Source: Allobranchiibius huperziae (GTDB lineage Bacteria > Actinomycetota > Actinomycetes > Actinomycetales > Dermatophilaceae). From it: a stretch of DNA of 64,000 nucleotides. The translations under genes were made by a program, and so were the position numbers. The stretch lies in NCBI RefSeq assembly GCF_013410455.1, contig NZ_JACCFW010000001.1, forward strand, positions 3,054,929 through 3,118,928. Direction: 5' to 3'. Shown here one piece after another: positions 7,976 to 17,931 of the stretch (position 1 is the stretch's first letter; each line of letters opens with the position of its first letter). The notes under the pieces were generated by a model. The model was not told the DNA's origin, did no database searches, and worked only from the letters and a program-made list of their open reading frames with translations.

Positions 7976-8821
7976 TGCAGCTGACCACCTGCCCTCCACC
8001 TGTGAAGCATTGTTCGTGGTCGGATCGTACACGGGCAATCGGACATCGCATGTGTCTTGAGTGAGAGGAGATACTAAAATAATTCACCGTTTCTCAAATA
8101 GACTTGTGTGGTGGGTGTGACTAGCGGTACGACGTGGGTCACGAAAGACGCTGCCTTTGCCCCCACTGGTACCCCGTGCTGATTGGGACGGTCGGCTCGT
8201 TATGAGCTCGACGAGGCGCTTATATCAATGGCTACTGCGTTAGGCGCGCGGCGCGGCGGCCCGGGATCTGGCGGGACGGGGCTGATCGCGGCCCGCGCGA
8301 CATGCCCGTTGAGCACACCTAACAGGCCGGCGCACCGCCAGCCGCCACCGGTGCGAAAATGGGGGCACTCGGGCACTCCTGCGTCCGTGGGCGGCATATG
8401 GCGCTTTTCTTACGCCGGACGCAGGAGTGCCCCCCGAGGTGCTGCTCGGCTGGTCGATGAACGGTGCGCCGCTCAGCCTGTGCACGGAGCGCCGCTGCGT
8501 GCGATGGTGTGGCTGCTTCGGGACACGCAGCGCGAAGCAGCTTGAGCGGGTAACCGTGACGTGACCCTTCGAATAACTACCTCCCGTCCGTGGCCTACCG
8601 GTTGCAGCCCCCGAAGCCGATCCAGATGCTGCGGGCCAGGCGACGGCCTGTCGCTGGGACGATCGCACTCAGCAGCGCCATCCACTTCTGAGCGCACGGA
8701 GGCACCGGTCGTCGCCCGGCCCCTGCACGTCAGCGGATACGCCTTCACCGGCGACGGCACCCGGTCGCCCGGTCGCCTCCCGCGATCGACGCACCCCCAG
8801 GTCTCTGGTGGAATCGCCGGT
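7976..8821. other. Long intergenic region before mshD
   Basis: About 850 bp without a supportable gene. The left part is AT-rich like the neighbouring unknown gene; from about 8230 it is GC-rich again. Reading frames here are arginine/proline-rich artefacts. It contains the long inverted repeat at 8371-8432. The mshD reading frame is open back to 8561, but the family N-terminus begins at 8822. Confidence 0.5.
8371..8432. repeat. 16-bp perfect inverted repeat with 30-bp loop
   Basis: The arms are 8371-8386 (gggcactcctgcgtcc) and 8417-8432 (ggacgcaggagtgccc), exact reverse complements. An extra partial copy, gggggcactc, lies just left at 8361-8370. No T-run follows, so a simple intrinsic terminator is doubtful. 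It could be a processed RNA hairpin, a remnant of a small mobile element, or a protein-binding site. Confidence 0.7.
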
Positions 8822-9724
8822 ATGACCCTCACCGCGGAGCAGGTCCGCGCCCAACTGCCCGATCTCGCGCGCGCGGCCCAGGAGGTCGACGGCGTGGCCC
8901 CGCTCTCGGAGCAGACGTTGCTGAATGCCCGGCACGGCGCACCCGACGGCGAGTCCCCTGACGGAGAGGGGCCTGCCATGGTGTGGCACGACGTGGACGG
9001 TGAGCTGATCGCGATCGCGGTCTCCGACGCGAGCCGCGCGTCGTACGAGCTGGTCGTGCGACCCGATCACCGGCGCAACGGGTACGGCGCCAGCCTGCTG
9101 GACCTCGTCGTCAACCAGGTGAGCGAGGAGGGTGCCGCGCGGGTCTGGGCACACGGCGACCTGCCGACCGCCCGGTCACTGGCCACCAGCCACGGGCTGC
9201 ACGTGGTGCGCGAGCTGTGGAAGATGGCACGACCCGTGGACGGTGAGCCGGGGATCGAAGAGCCATCTCTGCCAACTGGATTCGCTTCGCGCCGCTTCGA
9301 GCCTGGTGCGGACGACGAGGCATGGCTCGGGGTCAACGCACGCGCGTTCGCCCACCACCCCGAACAGGGCCGAATGACCCTGGCGGACCTGCGGGAGCGG
9401 ATGGACCAGGACTGGTTCGATCCCACCGGGCTACTGCTCATCGAGGACGTCACCGGGGAGCGGCCCGTGCTGGCCGCCTCGCACTGGACCAAGATCGAGC
9501 CGCCCGGCGCCGCGGAGGGCGAGGTCTACGTCGTCGCCGTCGACCCGGCGTACCAGGGTCGCGGGCTCGGCCGGGCCGTGACCACACTGGGCCTGGCACA
9601 CCTGGCAGCGGCCGGAGTGCGCACCATCGACCTCTACGTCGAAGGCGACAACGCGCCGGCAATCGCGACCTACCGCGGGTGGGGTTTCGACAAGGCCAGC
9701 GCGGACGTGATGTACGCCCTGTAG
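8822..9724 (+). CDS. mshD: Mycothiol synthase
   Basis: The 300-residue protein consists of two tandem GNAT acetyltransferase domains. The acetyl-CoA loop of the first is [10 protein letters not shown] (near residue 85). That of the second is [10 protein letters not shown], followed by [20 protein letters not shown]. MshD acetylates Cys-GlcN-Ins to mycothiol, the main low-molecular-weight thiol of actinomycetes; the second domain is the active one in the characterised enzyme. Length and the glnR-mshD-pst neighbourhood agree with the mycobacterial gene. Start is the ATG giving the family N-terminus. It lies 50 bp before ppk on the same strand. Confidence 0.92.
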   Translation: MTLTAEQVRAQLPDLARAAQEVDGVAPLSEQTLLNARHGAPDGESPDGEGPAMVWHDVDGELIAIAVSDASRASYELVVRPDHRRNGYGASLLDLVVNQVSEEGAARVWAHGDLPTARSLATSHGLHVVRELWKMARPVDGEPGIEEPSLPTGFASRRFEPGADDEAWLGVNARAFAHHPEQGRMTLADLRERMDQDWFDPTGLLLIEDVTGERPVLAASHWTKIEPPGAAEGEVYVVAVDPAYQGRGLGRAVTTLGLAHLAAAGVRTIDLYVEGDNAPAIATYRGWGFDKASADVMYAL

Positions 9725-9774
9725 CCCCGAATCGACCGGTGACCAGGCGTGACCGCCCGTGGGAGGATCGCGCC

Positions 9775-12084
9775 ATGGAATCCCAGCCCGGAGCCACGTC
9801 CCACCGCGTCGACGACAGTCCGGTGCAGGACGACGACCAGAACATCGACCACTCGACATCCAGTGACGCCAACCTGGTGCGCCTCGCCCGGCGTTCGGCC
9901 GGCGCGCACGCCCGTGCCCGCGGCGCGAACGGCCGTTTCGTCCGCGTCGCGCCCGAGCTGAAGTTCGATCCCCAGGACGAGGAGCTGCCCGACGACCGGT
10001 TCCTGGACCGGGAGATCTCCTGGATGCAGTTCAACGAACGCGTCCTGCAGCTGGCGGCCGACCCGGCCGTCCCGTTGCTCGAACGGATCCGCTACCTGGC
10101 GATCTTCGCCAGCAACCTGGACGAGTTCTTCATGGTGCGGGTGGCCGGCCTCAAACGCCGAATCGCTACGGGCCTCGCCGTGCGCTCCGCCTCCGGCCTG
10201 GAGCCCCGTGAGGTGCTCGATGAGATCTCGCACGCCGCTCACAAGCTGATGCAGGTGCACGCGCAGCTCTTCCAGAAGCAGCTGCGGCCGGCCGTGCAGG
10301 ACGAAGGCATCCGCATCCTGCGGCCCGCGGAGCTCACCGATTCAGACCGCGCCCACCTCGGCGACCTGTTCCAGTCCCGGATCTACCCGGTGCTGACCCC
10401 GCTGGCGGTCGACCCGGCGCACCCCTTCCCGTACATCTCCGGGCTGTCGCTCAACCTCGCGGTGATCCTGATCAACCCCAAGACCGAGCGCGAGCATTTC
10501 GCCCGCGTGAAGGTGCCGCCGCTGCTGCCGCGGTTGATCGAGCTGGAGCCGGACGAAGGGGAGGATCCCCTCTTCAACACCCGGTTCGTGGCCATCGAGG
10601 ACGTCATCGCCGAGCACCTGGGCGCGCTCTTTCCAGGTATGGAGGTACGCGAGCACTTCACCTTCCGGGTGACGCGCAACGAGGACCTCGAGGTCGAGGA
10701 GGACGACGCGGAGAGCCTGCTCACCGCGCTGGAGCGGGAACTGACCCGGCGCCGGTTCGGGCCGCCCATCCGCCTCGAGGTCGCCGACGACATGGACGAC
10801 CACGTGATGGACCTGCTGGTCCGGGAGCTCAACGTGCACGAGCGGGAGGTCTACCGCCTCCCCGAGCCGCTGGATCTGCGTGGCCTGAACGCGGTGGCCG
10901 ACCTGGACCGGTCCGAGCTGCGCTGGCCGCCGTTCGTGGCCATGGTGCACCCGGACCTGGCGCCGATCGAGCGGTCGGCCCAGTCCGACGTCCTGGAGGC
11001 GATGCGCGGCGGCGACATCCTGCTGCACCACCCCTACGACTCGTTCTCGACCTCGGTGCAGGCGTTCATCGAGCAGGCCGCGGCCGACCCCAACGTGCTC
11101 GCGATCAAGCAGACCCTCTACCGGACGTCCGGCGACTCCCCCATCATCGACGCCCTGATCGAGGCCGCGGAGACCGGCAAGCAGGTGCTCGCGGTGGTGG
11201 AGCTGAAGGCCCGCTTCGACGAGGAGAACAACATCACCTGGGCGCGCAAGCTGGAGCGCGCGGGCGTGCACGTGGTCTACGGGATGGTGGGGCTCAAGAC
11301 GCACGCCAAGCTGTGCCTCGTCGTACGCCAGGAGGGTGAGTCGATGCGGCGCTACTGCCACATCGGCACCGGCAACTACAACCCGAAGACGGCCCGGCTC
11401 TACGAGGATCTGGGCATCCTCACCTGCGACCCCGAGGTCGGCGAGGACCTGTCCCGGCTGTTCAACCAGCTGTCCGGGATGGCGCCGCGGGCCAAGTTCC
11501 GCCGGCTCCTCGTCGCGCCCCGCTCGGTGCGCACCGGCCTGGTCGAACGGATGAGCAAGGTCGCCGACGCCGCCCGTGACGGCAAGGACGCCCGCATCCA
11601 GATCAAGGTCAACTCTCTGGTCGACGAGCAGATCATCGACGCCTGTTATCGCGCGTCCCAGGCCGGAGCCAAGGTCGACGTCTGGGTCCGCGGCATCTGC
11701 TCGCTGCGCCCGGGCATCGAGGGCTTGTCGGAGAACATCAAGGTGCGCTCGGTGCTTGGCCGCTTCCTGGAGCACTCCCGCGTCTTCCGTTTCCAGATCG
11801 AGGGCGAGGACGACGTCATCTTCATCGGCAGCGCCGACATGATGCATCGCAACCTGGACCGCCGGGTCGAGGCGATGGTGCGCATCACGACGCCACGCCA
11901 CGTAGCGACGCTCGGACACCTGCTCGACCTCGGCGTCGCCGACGAGACCTCGTCGTGGGCGTTGCACGGTGACGGGCGGTGGGAGCGGCACAACCTCGAC
12001 GAGAACGGCGCACCGCTGCGCGACCTGCAGCAACATCTGATCGACACCTACGCGAAGCGCCGCAAGAAGGCGCGACGTCGGTGA
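9775..12084 (+). CDS. ppk: Polyphosphate kinase 1
   Basis: A 769-residue PPK1, which reversibly polymerises ATP gamma-phosphate into polyphosphate. After a divergent polar N-terminus of about 65 residues, the N domain begins [18 protein letters not shown]. The catalytic histidine is His510 in [13 protein letters not shown], and the [20 protein letters not shown] segment follows. The second phospholipase-D-like domain carries RGICSLRPG and EHSRVFRF. The stop overlaps the GTG of the NUDIX gene by 4 bp. With pstSCAB downstream it forms a phosphate uptake and storage block. GGAGGATC precedes the ATG. Confidence 0.95.
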   Translation: MESQPGATSHRVDDSPVQDDDQNIDHSTSSDANLVRLARRSAGAHARARGANGRFVRVAPELKFDPQDEELPDDRFLDREISWMQFNERVLQLAADPAVPLLERIRYLAIFASNLDEFFMVRVAGLKRRIATGLAVRSASGLEPREVLDEISHAAHKLMQVHAQLFQKQLRPAVQDEGIRILRPAELTDSDRAHLGDLFQSRIYPVLTPLAVDPAHPFPYISGLSLNLAVILINPKTEREHFARVKVPPLLPRLIELEPDEGEDPLFNTRFVAIEDVIAEHLGALFPGMEVREHFTFRVTRNEDLEVEEDDAESLLTALERELTRRRFGPPIRLEVADDMDDHVMDLLVRELNVHEREVYRLPEPLDLRGLNAVADLDRSELRWPPFVAMVHPDLAPIERSAQSDVLEAMRGGDILLHHPYDSFSTSVQAFIEQAAADPNVLAIKQTLYRTSGDSPIIDALIEAAETGKQVLAVVELKARFDEENNITWARKLERAGVHVVYGMVGLKTHAKLCLVVRQEGESMRRYCHIGTGNYNPKTARLYEDLGILTCDPEVGEDLSRLFNQLSGMAPRAKFRRLLVAPRSVRTGLVERMSKVADAARDGKDARIQIKVNSLVDEQIIDACYRASQAGAKVDVWVRGICSLRPGIEGLSENIKVRSVLGRFLEHSRVFRFQIEGEDDVIFIGSADMMHRNLDRRVEAMVRITTPRHVATLGHLLDLGVADETSSWALHGDGRWERHNLDENGAPLRDLQQHLIDTYAKRRKKARRR

Positions 12085-13010
12085 CCGCACAGGGCGGTGG
12101 GCAGCCGGCTGCCGGCGCGCTCGTCTGGCGCCGTGAGAGCGGGGTCCTGCAGGTCGCGTTGGTGCACAGGCCCCGGTACGACGACTGGTCCTGGCCCAAG
12201 GGCAAGCTCGACCCAGGCGAGTGCTGGGCCGGTGCCGCCGCGCGGGAGGTCCTGGAGGAGACGGGGCTGCGCCCGCGCCTCGGCATCCCCCTGCCGCGCG
12301 CCGTCTACGGGCTGCGCGACGGCAGCCTCAAAGAGGTGCGCTACTGGGCAGCGCAGGCCGTCGGCGGATCGGGCACCCTGGAGAACGAGATCGACCGGGT
12401 CGAGTGGCTGACCCCGCCGGCAGCGCGTGAACGGCTGACCTACGCACGGGACTCCCTGCAACTACAGGCCCTGCTCGACGCCGATCGCCGGGGCGCGCTG
12501 CGTACCTGGGTCCTCGCGGTGGTCCGGCACGGCGACGCGGTGTCCCGCTCGTCCTGGGACCGCTCCGACACGGACAGGCCGCTCACTCCGCAGGGCAAGA
12601 AACGCGCGGCCGCTCTCACGCCGGCGCTCGGCGCGTACGGCGTGCGCCGCCTGGTCTCCTCTCCGTCGACGCGGTGCACCGCAACCGTCGCCCCCTACGC
12701 GCGCGCCCACCAACTGCAGATCAGGGAGAAGCGCGGGCTGTCCGAGGAGGTCTTCGCGGACGAACCGGGGCGTGCCCTACGGCACATGGAGCGGGCCCTG
12801 GAGCGCGGCGAGTTCACTGCGTTGTGCACTCATCGCCCCGTCCTGCCCGCACTCCTGCATCGCCTCGCGGAGCAGGCTCCCGGCGCGGCCTGCACGACCC
12901 TGCTCGAACGGGCGCGCGACGGGCTGGAGAAGGGCGAGGCCCTCATCTGCCAGATGGTGGATGTGGGAGAGGCGGCGCGCGTGGTGTCGGTGGAGCGCAA
13001 CCGTCCCTGA
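12081..13010 (+). CDS. mutT1: MutT1-type NUDIX hydrolase fused to a SixA-like histidine phosphatase
   Basis: The 309-residue protein has an N-terminal NUDIX domain (about 8-140). Its box is intact: GKLDPGE, seven residues, then REVLEETGL. The C-terminal domain is of the histidine phosphatase superfamily (about 150-309), with VVRHGDA as the RHG motif and CTHRP supplying the second histidine. In mycobacteria this architecture hydrolyses 8-oxo-dGTP and diadenosine polyphosphates. The GTG start overlaps the ppk stop (GTGA), so expression is coupled to ppk. A house-cleaning role is inferred from the family. Confidence 0.9.
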   Translation: MTAQGGGQPAAGALVWRRESGVLQVALVHRPRYDDWSWPKGKLDPGECWAGAAAREVLEETGLRPRLGIPLPRAVYGLRDGSLKEVRYWAAQAVGGSGTLENEIDRVEWLTPPAARERLTYARDSLQLQALLDADRRGALRTWVLAVVRHGDAVSRSSWDRSDTDRPLTPQGKKRAAALTPALGAYGVRRLVSSPSTRCTATVAPYARAHQLQIREKRGLSEEVFADEPGRALRHMERALERGEFTALCTHRPVLPALLHRLAEQAPGAACTTLLERARDGLEKGEALICQMVDVGEAARVVSVERNRP

Positions 13011-13105
13011 CGGCGTACGACACGCACCGGACGCTTTGACTTGACCGTCTATATACCTCACTGTCCCCCGGCGTCGGTGTGAGCGCCGCCCGATCGATAG
13101 GTGTC

Positions 13106-13145
13106 GTTCACCGTGCGTTCACCCGGTAGGGGCCAGCGGGTCACC
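13106..13145 (+). promoter_or_regulatory. PHO box upstream of pstS
   Basis: Two exact GTTCACC heptamers begin at 13106 and 13117, an 11-bp period. A third, one-mismatch unit (GGTCACC) begins at 13139, also in phase. Direct repeats of GTTCACC every 11 bp are the actinomycete PhoP binding signature, so phosphate-starvation control of pstSCAB is expected. The boxes lie about 90-125 bp before the GTG of pstS. Confidence 0.85.
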
Positions 13146-13232
13146 CAGTCTCCTTAGCGTGCGGTCTCGTCGGGCCAGTCGGGTCCGCCAGTCGTTCGTG
13201 TTTATGTCGCCTGACCCGAGAGGTCCCACGAA

Positions 13233-14381
13233 GTGAAGATCACGTCCATCGGCCGCGCCAGCGGTGTCGCCGTTGCCGCAGCGCTCGCCCTGTCCGCCTG
13301 CGGTAGTTCCTCCAACACCGGCTCGACCGGCTCGGGCTCGGGCTCCAGCTCCGGCTCGTCCTCCAGCTCGAGCGTCTCCGCCGGCACCGCGAGTGCGGAC
13401 AGCAGCTGCTTCAGCGGCAACCTGAGCGGTCAGGGCTCCACGGCCCAGGGCAACGCGATGCAGCTCGCCACCACCGACTTCGCGAGCAAGTGCTCCGGCG
13501 CCAAGGTGAACTACGCACCGACCTCCTCCGGCCAGGGCGTCACCGCGTTCCTCGCCAAGCAGGTCGGCTGGGCCGGTTCGGACTCCGCACTGAACTCGGA
13601 GAAGGGCGAGCCCGCCAAGGCCGCCACCGCGTGCGGCGCCCCTGCCTGGGACCTCCCGATGGTCGTCGGCCCGATCGCGGTCGCCTACAACCTGAAGGGT
13701 GTCGGCAAGCTGACCCTCTCGTCGACCCTGATCGCCAAGATCTTCAGCGGCAAGATCACCAAGTGGAACGATGCAGCCATCGCAGCCGAGAACAAGGGCG
13801 TCACCCTGCCGAGCACGCCGATCTCGGTGTTCTTCCGCTCCGACTCCTCGGGCACCACGGACAACTTCACCAACTACATGAACACCACCGACCCGACCGA
13901 CTGGACCGCCAAGCACGCCAAGGCGTGGGCCGGCAAGGTCGGCCAGGGCAAGCCCAAGAGCGCGGGCGTCGGCTCGGCCGTCAAGGCGACCGACGGTGGC
14001 ATCACCTACGTGGAGTGGTCCTACGCGATCACCAACAACCTCGCGATGGCCCAGGTCGACAACGGTGGCGGCGCTGTCGCGCTGACCGCCGCGTCCGCCA
14101 GCAAGGCCGCCGAGGCAGCCACGATCGCCGGCACCGGCAACGACCTGAAGCTGAAGCTGGACTACGCCACCAAGGCGGCCGGGACCTACCCGATCGTCCT
14201 GGTCACCTACGAGATCGTCTGCAGCAAGTACGCGGACGCGACCACCGGCAAGGCCGTCAAGTCGTTCCTCTCGTACTTGGTCTCGCCGGAGTTCCAGGGC
14301 AAGCTTTCCACCGTCGGATCCGCTCCGCTTCCCTCGGCCATCCAGAGCAAGGTCGTCACCGCGGTCAACGCGATCGGTTGA
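13233..14381 (+). CDS. pstS: Phosphate ABC transporter substrate-binding lipoprotein
   Basis: The 382-residue precursor has a lipoprotein signal peptide ending in LSAC, with lipidated Cys23, followed by a Ser/Gly-rich linker (to about residue 52). The mature domain has the PstS fold: QGSTAQGNAMQ near the start, APTSSGQGVTAF, then FRSDSSGTTDNFTNY, whose Ser/Arg/Asp residues ligand phosphate. It captures orthophosphate outside the membrane for PstCAB. GTG start; the upstream ATG at 13204 is out of frame. It leads the pst operon under a PHO box. An 85-bp gap precedes pstC. Confidence 0.95.
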   Translation: MKITSIGRASGVAVAAALALSACGSSSNTGSTGSGSGSSSGSSSSSSVSAGTASADSSCFSGNLSGQGSTAQGNAMQLATTDFASKCSGAKVNYAPTSSGQGVTAFLAKQVGWAGSDSALNSEKGEPAKAATACGAPAWDLPMVVGPIAVAYNLKGVGKLTLSSTLIAKIFSGKITKWNDAAIAAENKGVTLPSTPISVFFRSDSSGTTDNFTNYMNTTDPTDWTAKHAKAWAGKVGQGKPKSAGVGSAVKATDGGITYVEWSYAITNNLAMAQVDNGGGAVALTAASASKAAEAATIAGTGNDLKLKLDYATKAAGTYPIVLVTYEIVCSKYADATTGKAVKSFLSYLVSPEFQGKLSTVGSAPLPSAIQSKVVTAVNAIG

Positions 14382-14466
14382 TCGGCCCCGGGCTCCGCGA
14401 GACTCTGGGGGGATCTCGCGGAGCCCGTCCTCGCTCCTTCCCCCAACCCACGCCCTCAAGGAACTC

Positions 14467-15474
14467 ATGTCATCGATCACCGGAGTCTCTGTCGGCGACG
14501 AGCTGTCCGATCCATCGGGCGCCCCGAACTCCGGCGCCGGAGCCTCGACCGGCACCAAGGGTGACCGGGTCTTCGGCGGTCTGGCGATGGGCGCCGGCCT
14601 CCTCGTCGTGGCCATCGTCAGCCTCGTCGCGATCTTCCTACTCGTCCAGGCGATCCCGGCGATCGGCAAGGACAAGATCAACTTCCTGACGTCGCGGGAG
14701 TTCACCTCGGCCCAGCTGCGCTTCGGCATCGTCCAGCTGCTCTGGACGACCGTCACCTCCTCCCTGGTGGCGCTCGTGCTCGCCGTCCCGTTCGCGGTCG
14801 GGATCGCGCTCTTCCTCACCCACTACGCCCCTCCGTGGTTCTCCCGGATCGGCGCAGCGCTCATCGACCTGCTGGCCGCCGTGCCCTCGATCGTGTACGG
14901 GCTGTGGGGGTTCTACGTCGTCGCGCCGAAGTTCGTGCACGTGCAGGACGCCCTGAACTCCGTCCTCGGCTGGATCCCGCTCTTCGGCAAGGTGGACACG
15001 GTGACCGGCGGGGCGACGATCATGATGGTCGGTGTGGTGCTCGCGATCATGATCCTGCCGATCATCACGGCCCTCTCCCGCGAGGTCTTCGCACAGACCC
15101 CGGTGACCCACAAGGAAGGCGCCCTGGCGCTCGGGGCCACCCGCTGGGAGATGATCCGCACCGCCGTCCTGCCGTTCGGCCGGCCGGGGGTCATCAGCGC
15201 CTCGATGCTGGGCCTCGGACGTGCGCTCGGTGAGACGATCGCCGTCCTGTTCATCCTGTCCGCGCTGCCCGGCACCACGAAGTGGACGTGGTCGCTCTTC
15301 AACGGCGGCTCGACCTTCGCCTCGCAGATCGCGAACGACGCCCCCAACGACCAGAACGACGCCAACTCGATGGGTGCGTTGATCGCCGCGGGCCTGGTGC
15401 TCTTCGTCCTGACCTTCGTGGTCAACGCGATCGCCCGGGTCATCATCGAGCGCCGGAAGGAGTTCACGGAGTGA
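14467..15474 (+). CDS. pstC: Phosphate ABC transporter permease PstC
   Basis: This 335-residue permease has a polar N-terminus of about 38 residues and then about six membrane spans of the MetI-like type. The coupling loop (EGALALGATRWEMIRTAVLP) is present near residue 220, and GLGRALGETIAVLFI follows. With PstA it forms the channel through which PstS-delivered phosphate passes. It ends in TGA overlapping the GTG of pstA by 4 bp. Confidence 0.94.
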   Translation: MSSITGVSVGDELSDPSGAPNSGAGASTGTKGDRVFGGLAMGAGLLVVAIVSLVAIFLLVQAIPAIGKDKINFLTSREFTSAQLRFGIVQLLWTTVTSSLVALVLAVPFAVGIALFLTHYAPPWFSRIGAALIDLLAAVPSIVYGLWGFYVVAPKFVHVQDALNSVLGWIPLFGKVDTVTGGATIMMVGVVLAIMILPIITALSREVFAQTPVTHKEGALALGATRWEMIRTAVLPFGRPGVISASMLGLGRALGETIAVLFILSALPGTTKWTWSLFNGGSTFASQIANDAPNDQNDANSMGALIAAGLVLFVLTFVVNAIARVIIERRKEFTE

Positions 15475-16430
15475 GCACCATGGATCAGGGCAGCAGCCCC
15501 GCCACGATCGGCGAGGAGGCCCTCCCGGGTCTCGACACGGGTCGCTCCGGCGGCCGAGCGTTGAAGAACAACCTGGCTACCGTGCTGATCTGGCTGGCCT
15601 TCCTGATCGCCCTGATCCCGCTCGTGTGGATCCTCTGGGAGGTCATCTCCAAGGGCGCGCACTCGGTCACTTCTGCCACCTGGTGGCAGAAGGACCAGTC
15701 CGGGGCGCTCCCTCCCGGCTTCGACCACAACATCCGGGGCGCACGGCACGCAATCGTCGGCACGCTGGAGATCGGTCTGATCACAGCCATCATCGCGATC
15801 CCCATCGCAGTACTGACCGCCATCTACCTCGTCGAATACGGGCGGGCCGGTGGCAATCTCAACCGGCGGATCGCGCGGGTCGTGAGCTTCATGGTCGACA
15901 TCCTGAGCGGCATCCCCTCGATCGTCGCGGCGCTCTTCGTCTTCGCGGTCTGGGTCACCACGTTGAACCTGCACCTGGTGCCCTTCTGCGTCTCGTTGGC
16001 GCTGACGATGCTGATGATCCCCGTGGTCACGCGGTCCACCGAGGAGATGCTGAAGCTGGTCCCGACGGAGCTGCGCGAGGCGTCGTACGCGCTCGGCGTG
16101 CCCAAGTGGAAGACCGTGCTGCGGATCGTGCTCCCCACCAGCATCTCCGGGATCATCACCGGTGCGCTGCTCGGTCTGGCGCGGGTGCTCGGTGAAACAG
16201 CTCCCTGGCTGTTCCTCACGACGTACTTCGCCTACCTGACGTACAGCCCGTTCGGCGGCAACGGCATCGCGTCGCTGCCGACGCTGATCTCGGGGCAGGC
16301 CGACAACATGTCGGGCGCGCCGATATCCGCCGACCGTGTCTGGGGCGCCGCCCTCACCCTCATCATCATCGTGCTGGCCATCAACCTGCTGGGCCGCCTC
16401 CTCGGGCGACTCACCCGGGTCAAGAGCTGA
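15471..16430 (+). CDS. pstA: Phosphate ABC transporter permease PstA
   Basis: The 319-residue product has about six membrane spans and the permease coupling loop [20 protein letters not shown], followed by [14 protein letters not shown]. It is the second channel subunit with PstC. The GTG at 15471 overlaps the pstC stop (GTGA) and has an AAGGAG site 8 bp before it. An ATG three codons later (15480) is a possible alternative start. Confidence 0.93.
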   Translation: MSTMDQGSSPATIGEEALPGLDTGRSGGRALKNNLATVLIWLAFLIALIPLVWILWEVISKGAHSVTSATWWQKDQSGALPPGFDHNIRGARHAIVGTLEIGLITAIIAIPIAVLTAIYLVEYGRAGGNLNRRIARVVSFMVDILSGIPSIVAALFVFAVWVTTLNLHLVPFCVSLALTMLMIPVVTRSTEEMLKLVPTELREASYALGVPKWKTVLRIVLPTSISGIITGALLGLARVLGETAPWLFLTTYFAYLTYSPFGGNGIASLPTLISGQADNMSGAPISADRVWGAALTLIIIVLAINLLGRLLGRLTRVKS

Positions 16431-16465
16431 CCTTCCAACTGCTGAAAGCGACAGAGCGAAAACTC

Positions 16466-17242
16466 ATGGGCAAGCGAATCGACGTTCAGGACCTGAACGT
16501 CTACTACAGCGCCTTCAAGGCCGTCGAAGACGTCACGATGACGATCGAGCCGCGCTCCGTGACGGCCTTCATCGGCCCGTCCGGCTGCGGCAAGTCGACG
16601 TTCCTGCGCACCCTCAACCGGATGCACGAGGTGACACCTGGGGGTCGGGTGGAGGGCAAGGTGCTGCTCGACGACACGGACCTCTACGCGCCCGGCGTGG
16701 ATGCCGTCGGCGTACGTCGGACCGTGGGCATGGTCTTCCAGCGACCCAACCCGTTCCCCACCATGTCGATCCAGGACAACGTGACGGCGGGCCTGCGGCT
16801 GAACGGCATCAAGGGCAAGAAGGTGCTACAGGAGAAGACCGAGCAGTCACTGCGCGGGGCCAACCTGTGGAACGAGGTCAAGGACCGTCTCGGCAAGCCC
16901 GGTGCCAGCCTGTCCGGCGGTCAGCAGCAGCGGCTGTGCATCGCGCGGGCCATCGCGGTGGAGCCGCAGGTGCTGCTGATGGACGAGCCGTGCTCGGCGC
17001 TCGACCCCATCTCGACACTGGCCATCGAGGACCTGGTCACCGAGCTGAAGGACCGCTACACGATCGTCATCGTCACCCACAACATGCAGCAGGCGTCACG
17101 GGTGTCGGACAAGACGGCGTTCTTCAACCTCGCTGCGACCGGCAAGCCGGGTCGGCTGATCGAGATGAACGACACCCAGAAGATCTTCAACAACCCCGAG
17201 GTGAGCGCGACGGAGGACTACATCTCCGGTCGCTTCGGCTGA
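16466..17242 (+). CDS. pstB: Phosphate ABC transporter ATPase PstB
   Basis: The 258-residue ATPase has Walker [10 protein letters not shown] (about residues 33-41), the Q-loop in [12 protein letters not shown], the signature LSGGQQQRL, Walker B VLLMDEP and the switch histidine in VTHNMQQ. It powers PstCA-mediated phosphate import from the cytoplasmic face. It ends the pstSCAB operon. Unlike many bacterial pst operons, no phoU follows; the DNA downstream is a repeat block likely to terminate transcription. Confidence 0.96.
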   Translation: MGKRIDVQDLNVYYSAFKAVEDVTMTIEPRSVTAFIGPSGCGKSTFLRTLNRMHEVTPGGRVEGKVLLDDTDLYAPGVDAVGVRRTVGMVFQRPNPFPTMSIQDNVTAGLRLNGIKGKKVLQEKTEQSLRGANLWNEVKDRLGKPGASLSGGQQQRLCIARAIAVEPQVLLMDEPCSALDPISTLAIEDLVTELKDRYTIVIVTHNMQQASRVSDKTAFFNLAATGKPGRLIEMNDTQKIFNNPEVSATEDYISGRFG

Positions 17243-17429
17243 CCTGAGGAGCGCGCAGCGAAGGGTGGGCCGAGCGAAGCGAGGTCCCGCCCGCAGCGGA
17301 GCGCGACGAAGGTCAGCCGAGAAGGCTCGGCTGACCTGAGGAGCGCGCAGCGTAGGTTGCGGGCGAGCGCAGCGAGCACGCGGCCGAAGCGGAGCGCGAC
17401 GAAGGTCAGCCGAGAAGGCTCAGCTGACC
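17237..17429. repeat. 92-bp imperfect tandem duplication with hairpins, downstream of pstB
   Basis: The segment ggctgacctgaggagcgcgc occurs at 17237 and again at 17329. A 42-bp segment ending in gctgacc occurs at 17295-17336 and 17388-17429, nearly identical. Each copy carries a dyad: the first is ggtcagccga/tcggctgacc (17311-17336). It overlaps the last codons of pstB. The hairpins probably end pst transcription. Together with the following repeats they fill the 422-bp non-coding gap 17243-17664. Confidence 0.7.
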
Positions 17430-17476
17430 TCGTCGGGAGACGTGTGCCGTAGAAGTCTTTCTGCAGCCACGTGGAT

Positions 17477-17606
17477 GTTTTGCGTCGGTGGGCAGGGCGG
17501 CAGCACTGGCCGAGAACGCAAAACCCCCACGGGCCGAGCGACGTACGACGGTGTGCGCGGTTTGCGTCGGTGGCCAGTGCTGCAGCACTGGCCGAGAACG
17601 CAGAAC
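17477..17606. repeat. Two copies of a roughly 47-bp palindromic repeat
   Basis: Copy A is 17477-17524 and copy B is 17560-17606. Both read roughly gttTTGCGTCGGTGG, then a palindromic core, then GGCCGAGAACGCA(A/G)AAC. Copy B's core is a perfect palindrome (ggccagtgct gc agcactggcc, 17572-17593). In copy A the outer ends gttttgcgt/acgcaaaac also pair. A third copy lies 27 kb away at 44390-44435. They look like a dispersed REP-like or terminator repeat family. Confidence 0.7.
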
Positions 17607-17664
17607 CCACACCTCGGCCTACGGGCCGTGACGGGCAGGCCGCAGCGGCGTGCACAATTGCGGG

Positions 17665-17931
17665 GTGGCGAAGGACAAGTCCAAGGACAAGGACAAGGAC
17701 AAGAAGAAGCGGAAGAAGTCAGCTTCTTCTGAGGATCCCGCCCCTGTTGTCGAGCCCGACAGCTCCACCAAGGACGACGGCAGCTTCGCCTACGGATTCT
17801 GCAAGAGCTGCGACTGGCGCGGCCGGGCGCGCCGCTCGCGGGACAAGGCCAGGGCCGACGTCAAGGACCACGAGCAGTCCTGCAAGGGCACTCACAAGGT
17901 CAAGCTGAGGACCACCGACCGCCGCGACTGA
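17665..17931 (+). CDS. Small Lys-rich protein with a C-terminal CxxC zinc-ribbon-like motif
   Basis: This 88-residue protein starts with a highly basic tail (KDKSKDKDKDKKKRKK). After an acidic linker it has a putative metal site: CKSCDW, then about 20 residues on HEQSC (Cys-x2-Cys...His-x3-Cys). Similar short proteins occur widely in actinomycetes without assigned function. Nucleic-acid binding is plausible but inferred. The GTG start at 17665 begins the basic tail; an upstream ATG would add five non-family residues. Confidence 0.65.
   Translation: MAKDKSKDKDKDKKKRKKSASSEDPAPVVEPDSSTKDDGSFAYGFCKSCDWRGRARRSRDKARADVKDHEQSCKGTHKVKLRTTDRRD

Noticed and set aside
7881-8087. Second short open frame overlapping the start of the islet gene
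   Set aside because: It overlaps the anchor-protein gene in another frame, with no ribosome site or recognisable sequence.
8183-8545. 120-residue open frame in the pre-mshD gap
   Set aside because: The composition is Arg/Pro/Ala-rich with no ribosome site or motif, and it crosses the inverted repeat.
10342-12090. 582-residue open frame on the minus strand opposite ppk
   Set aside because: It is antisense to a well-supported polyphosphate kinase, and its translation is His/Arg/Val-rich with no motif; long antisense frames are normal in high-GC DNA.
13119-14819. 566-residue open frame opposite pstS/pstC
   Set aside because: Gly/Arg-rich shadow of two conserved genes; no family features.
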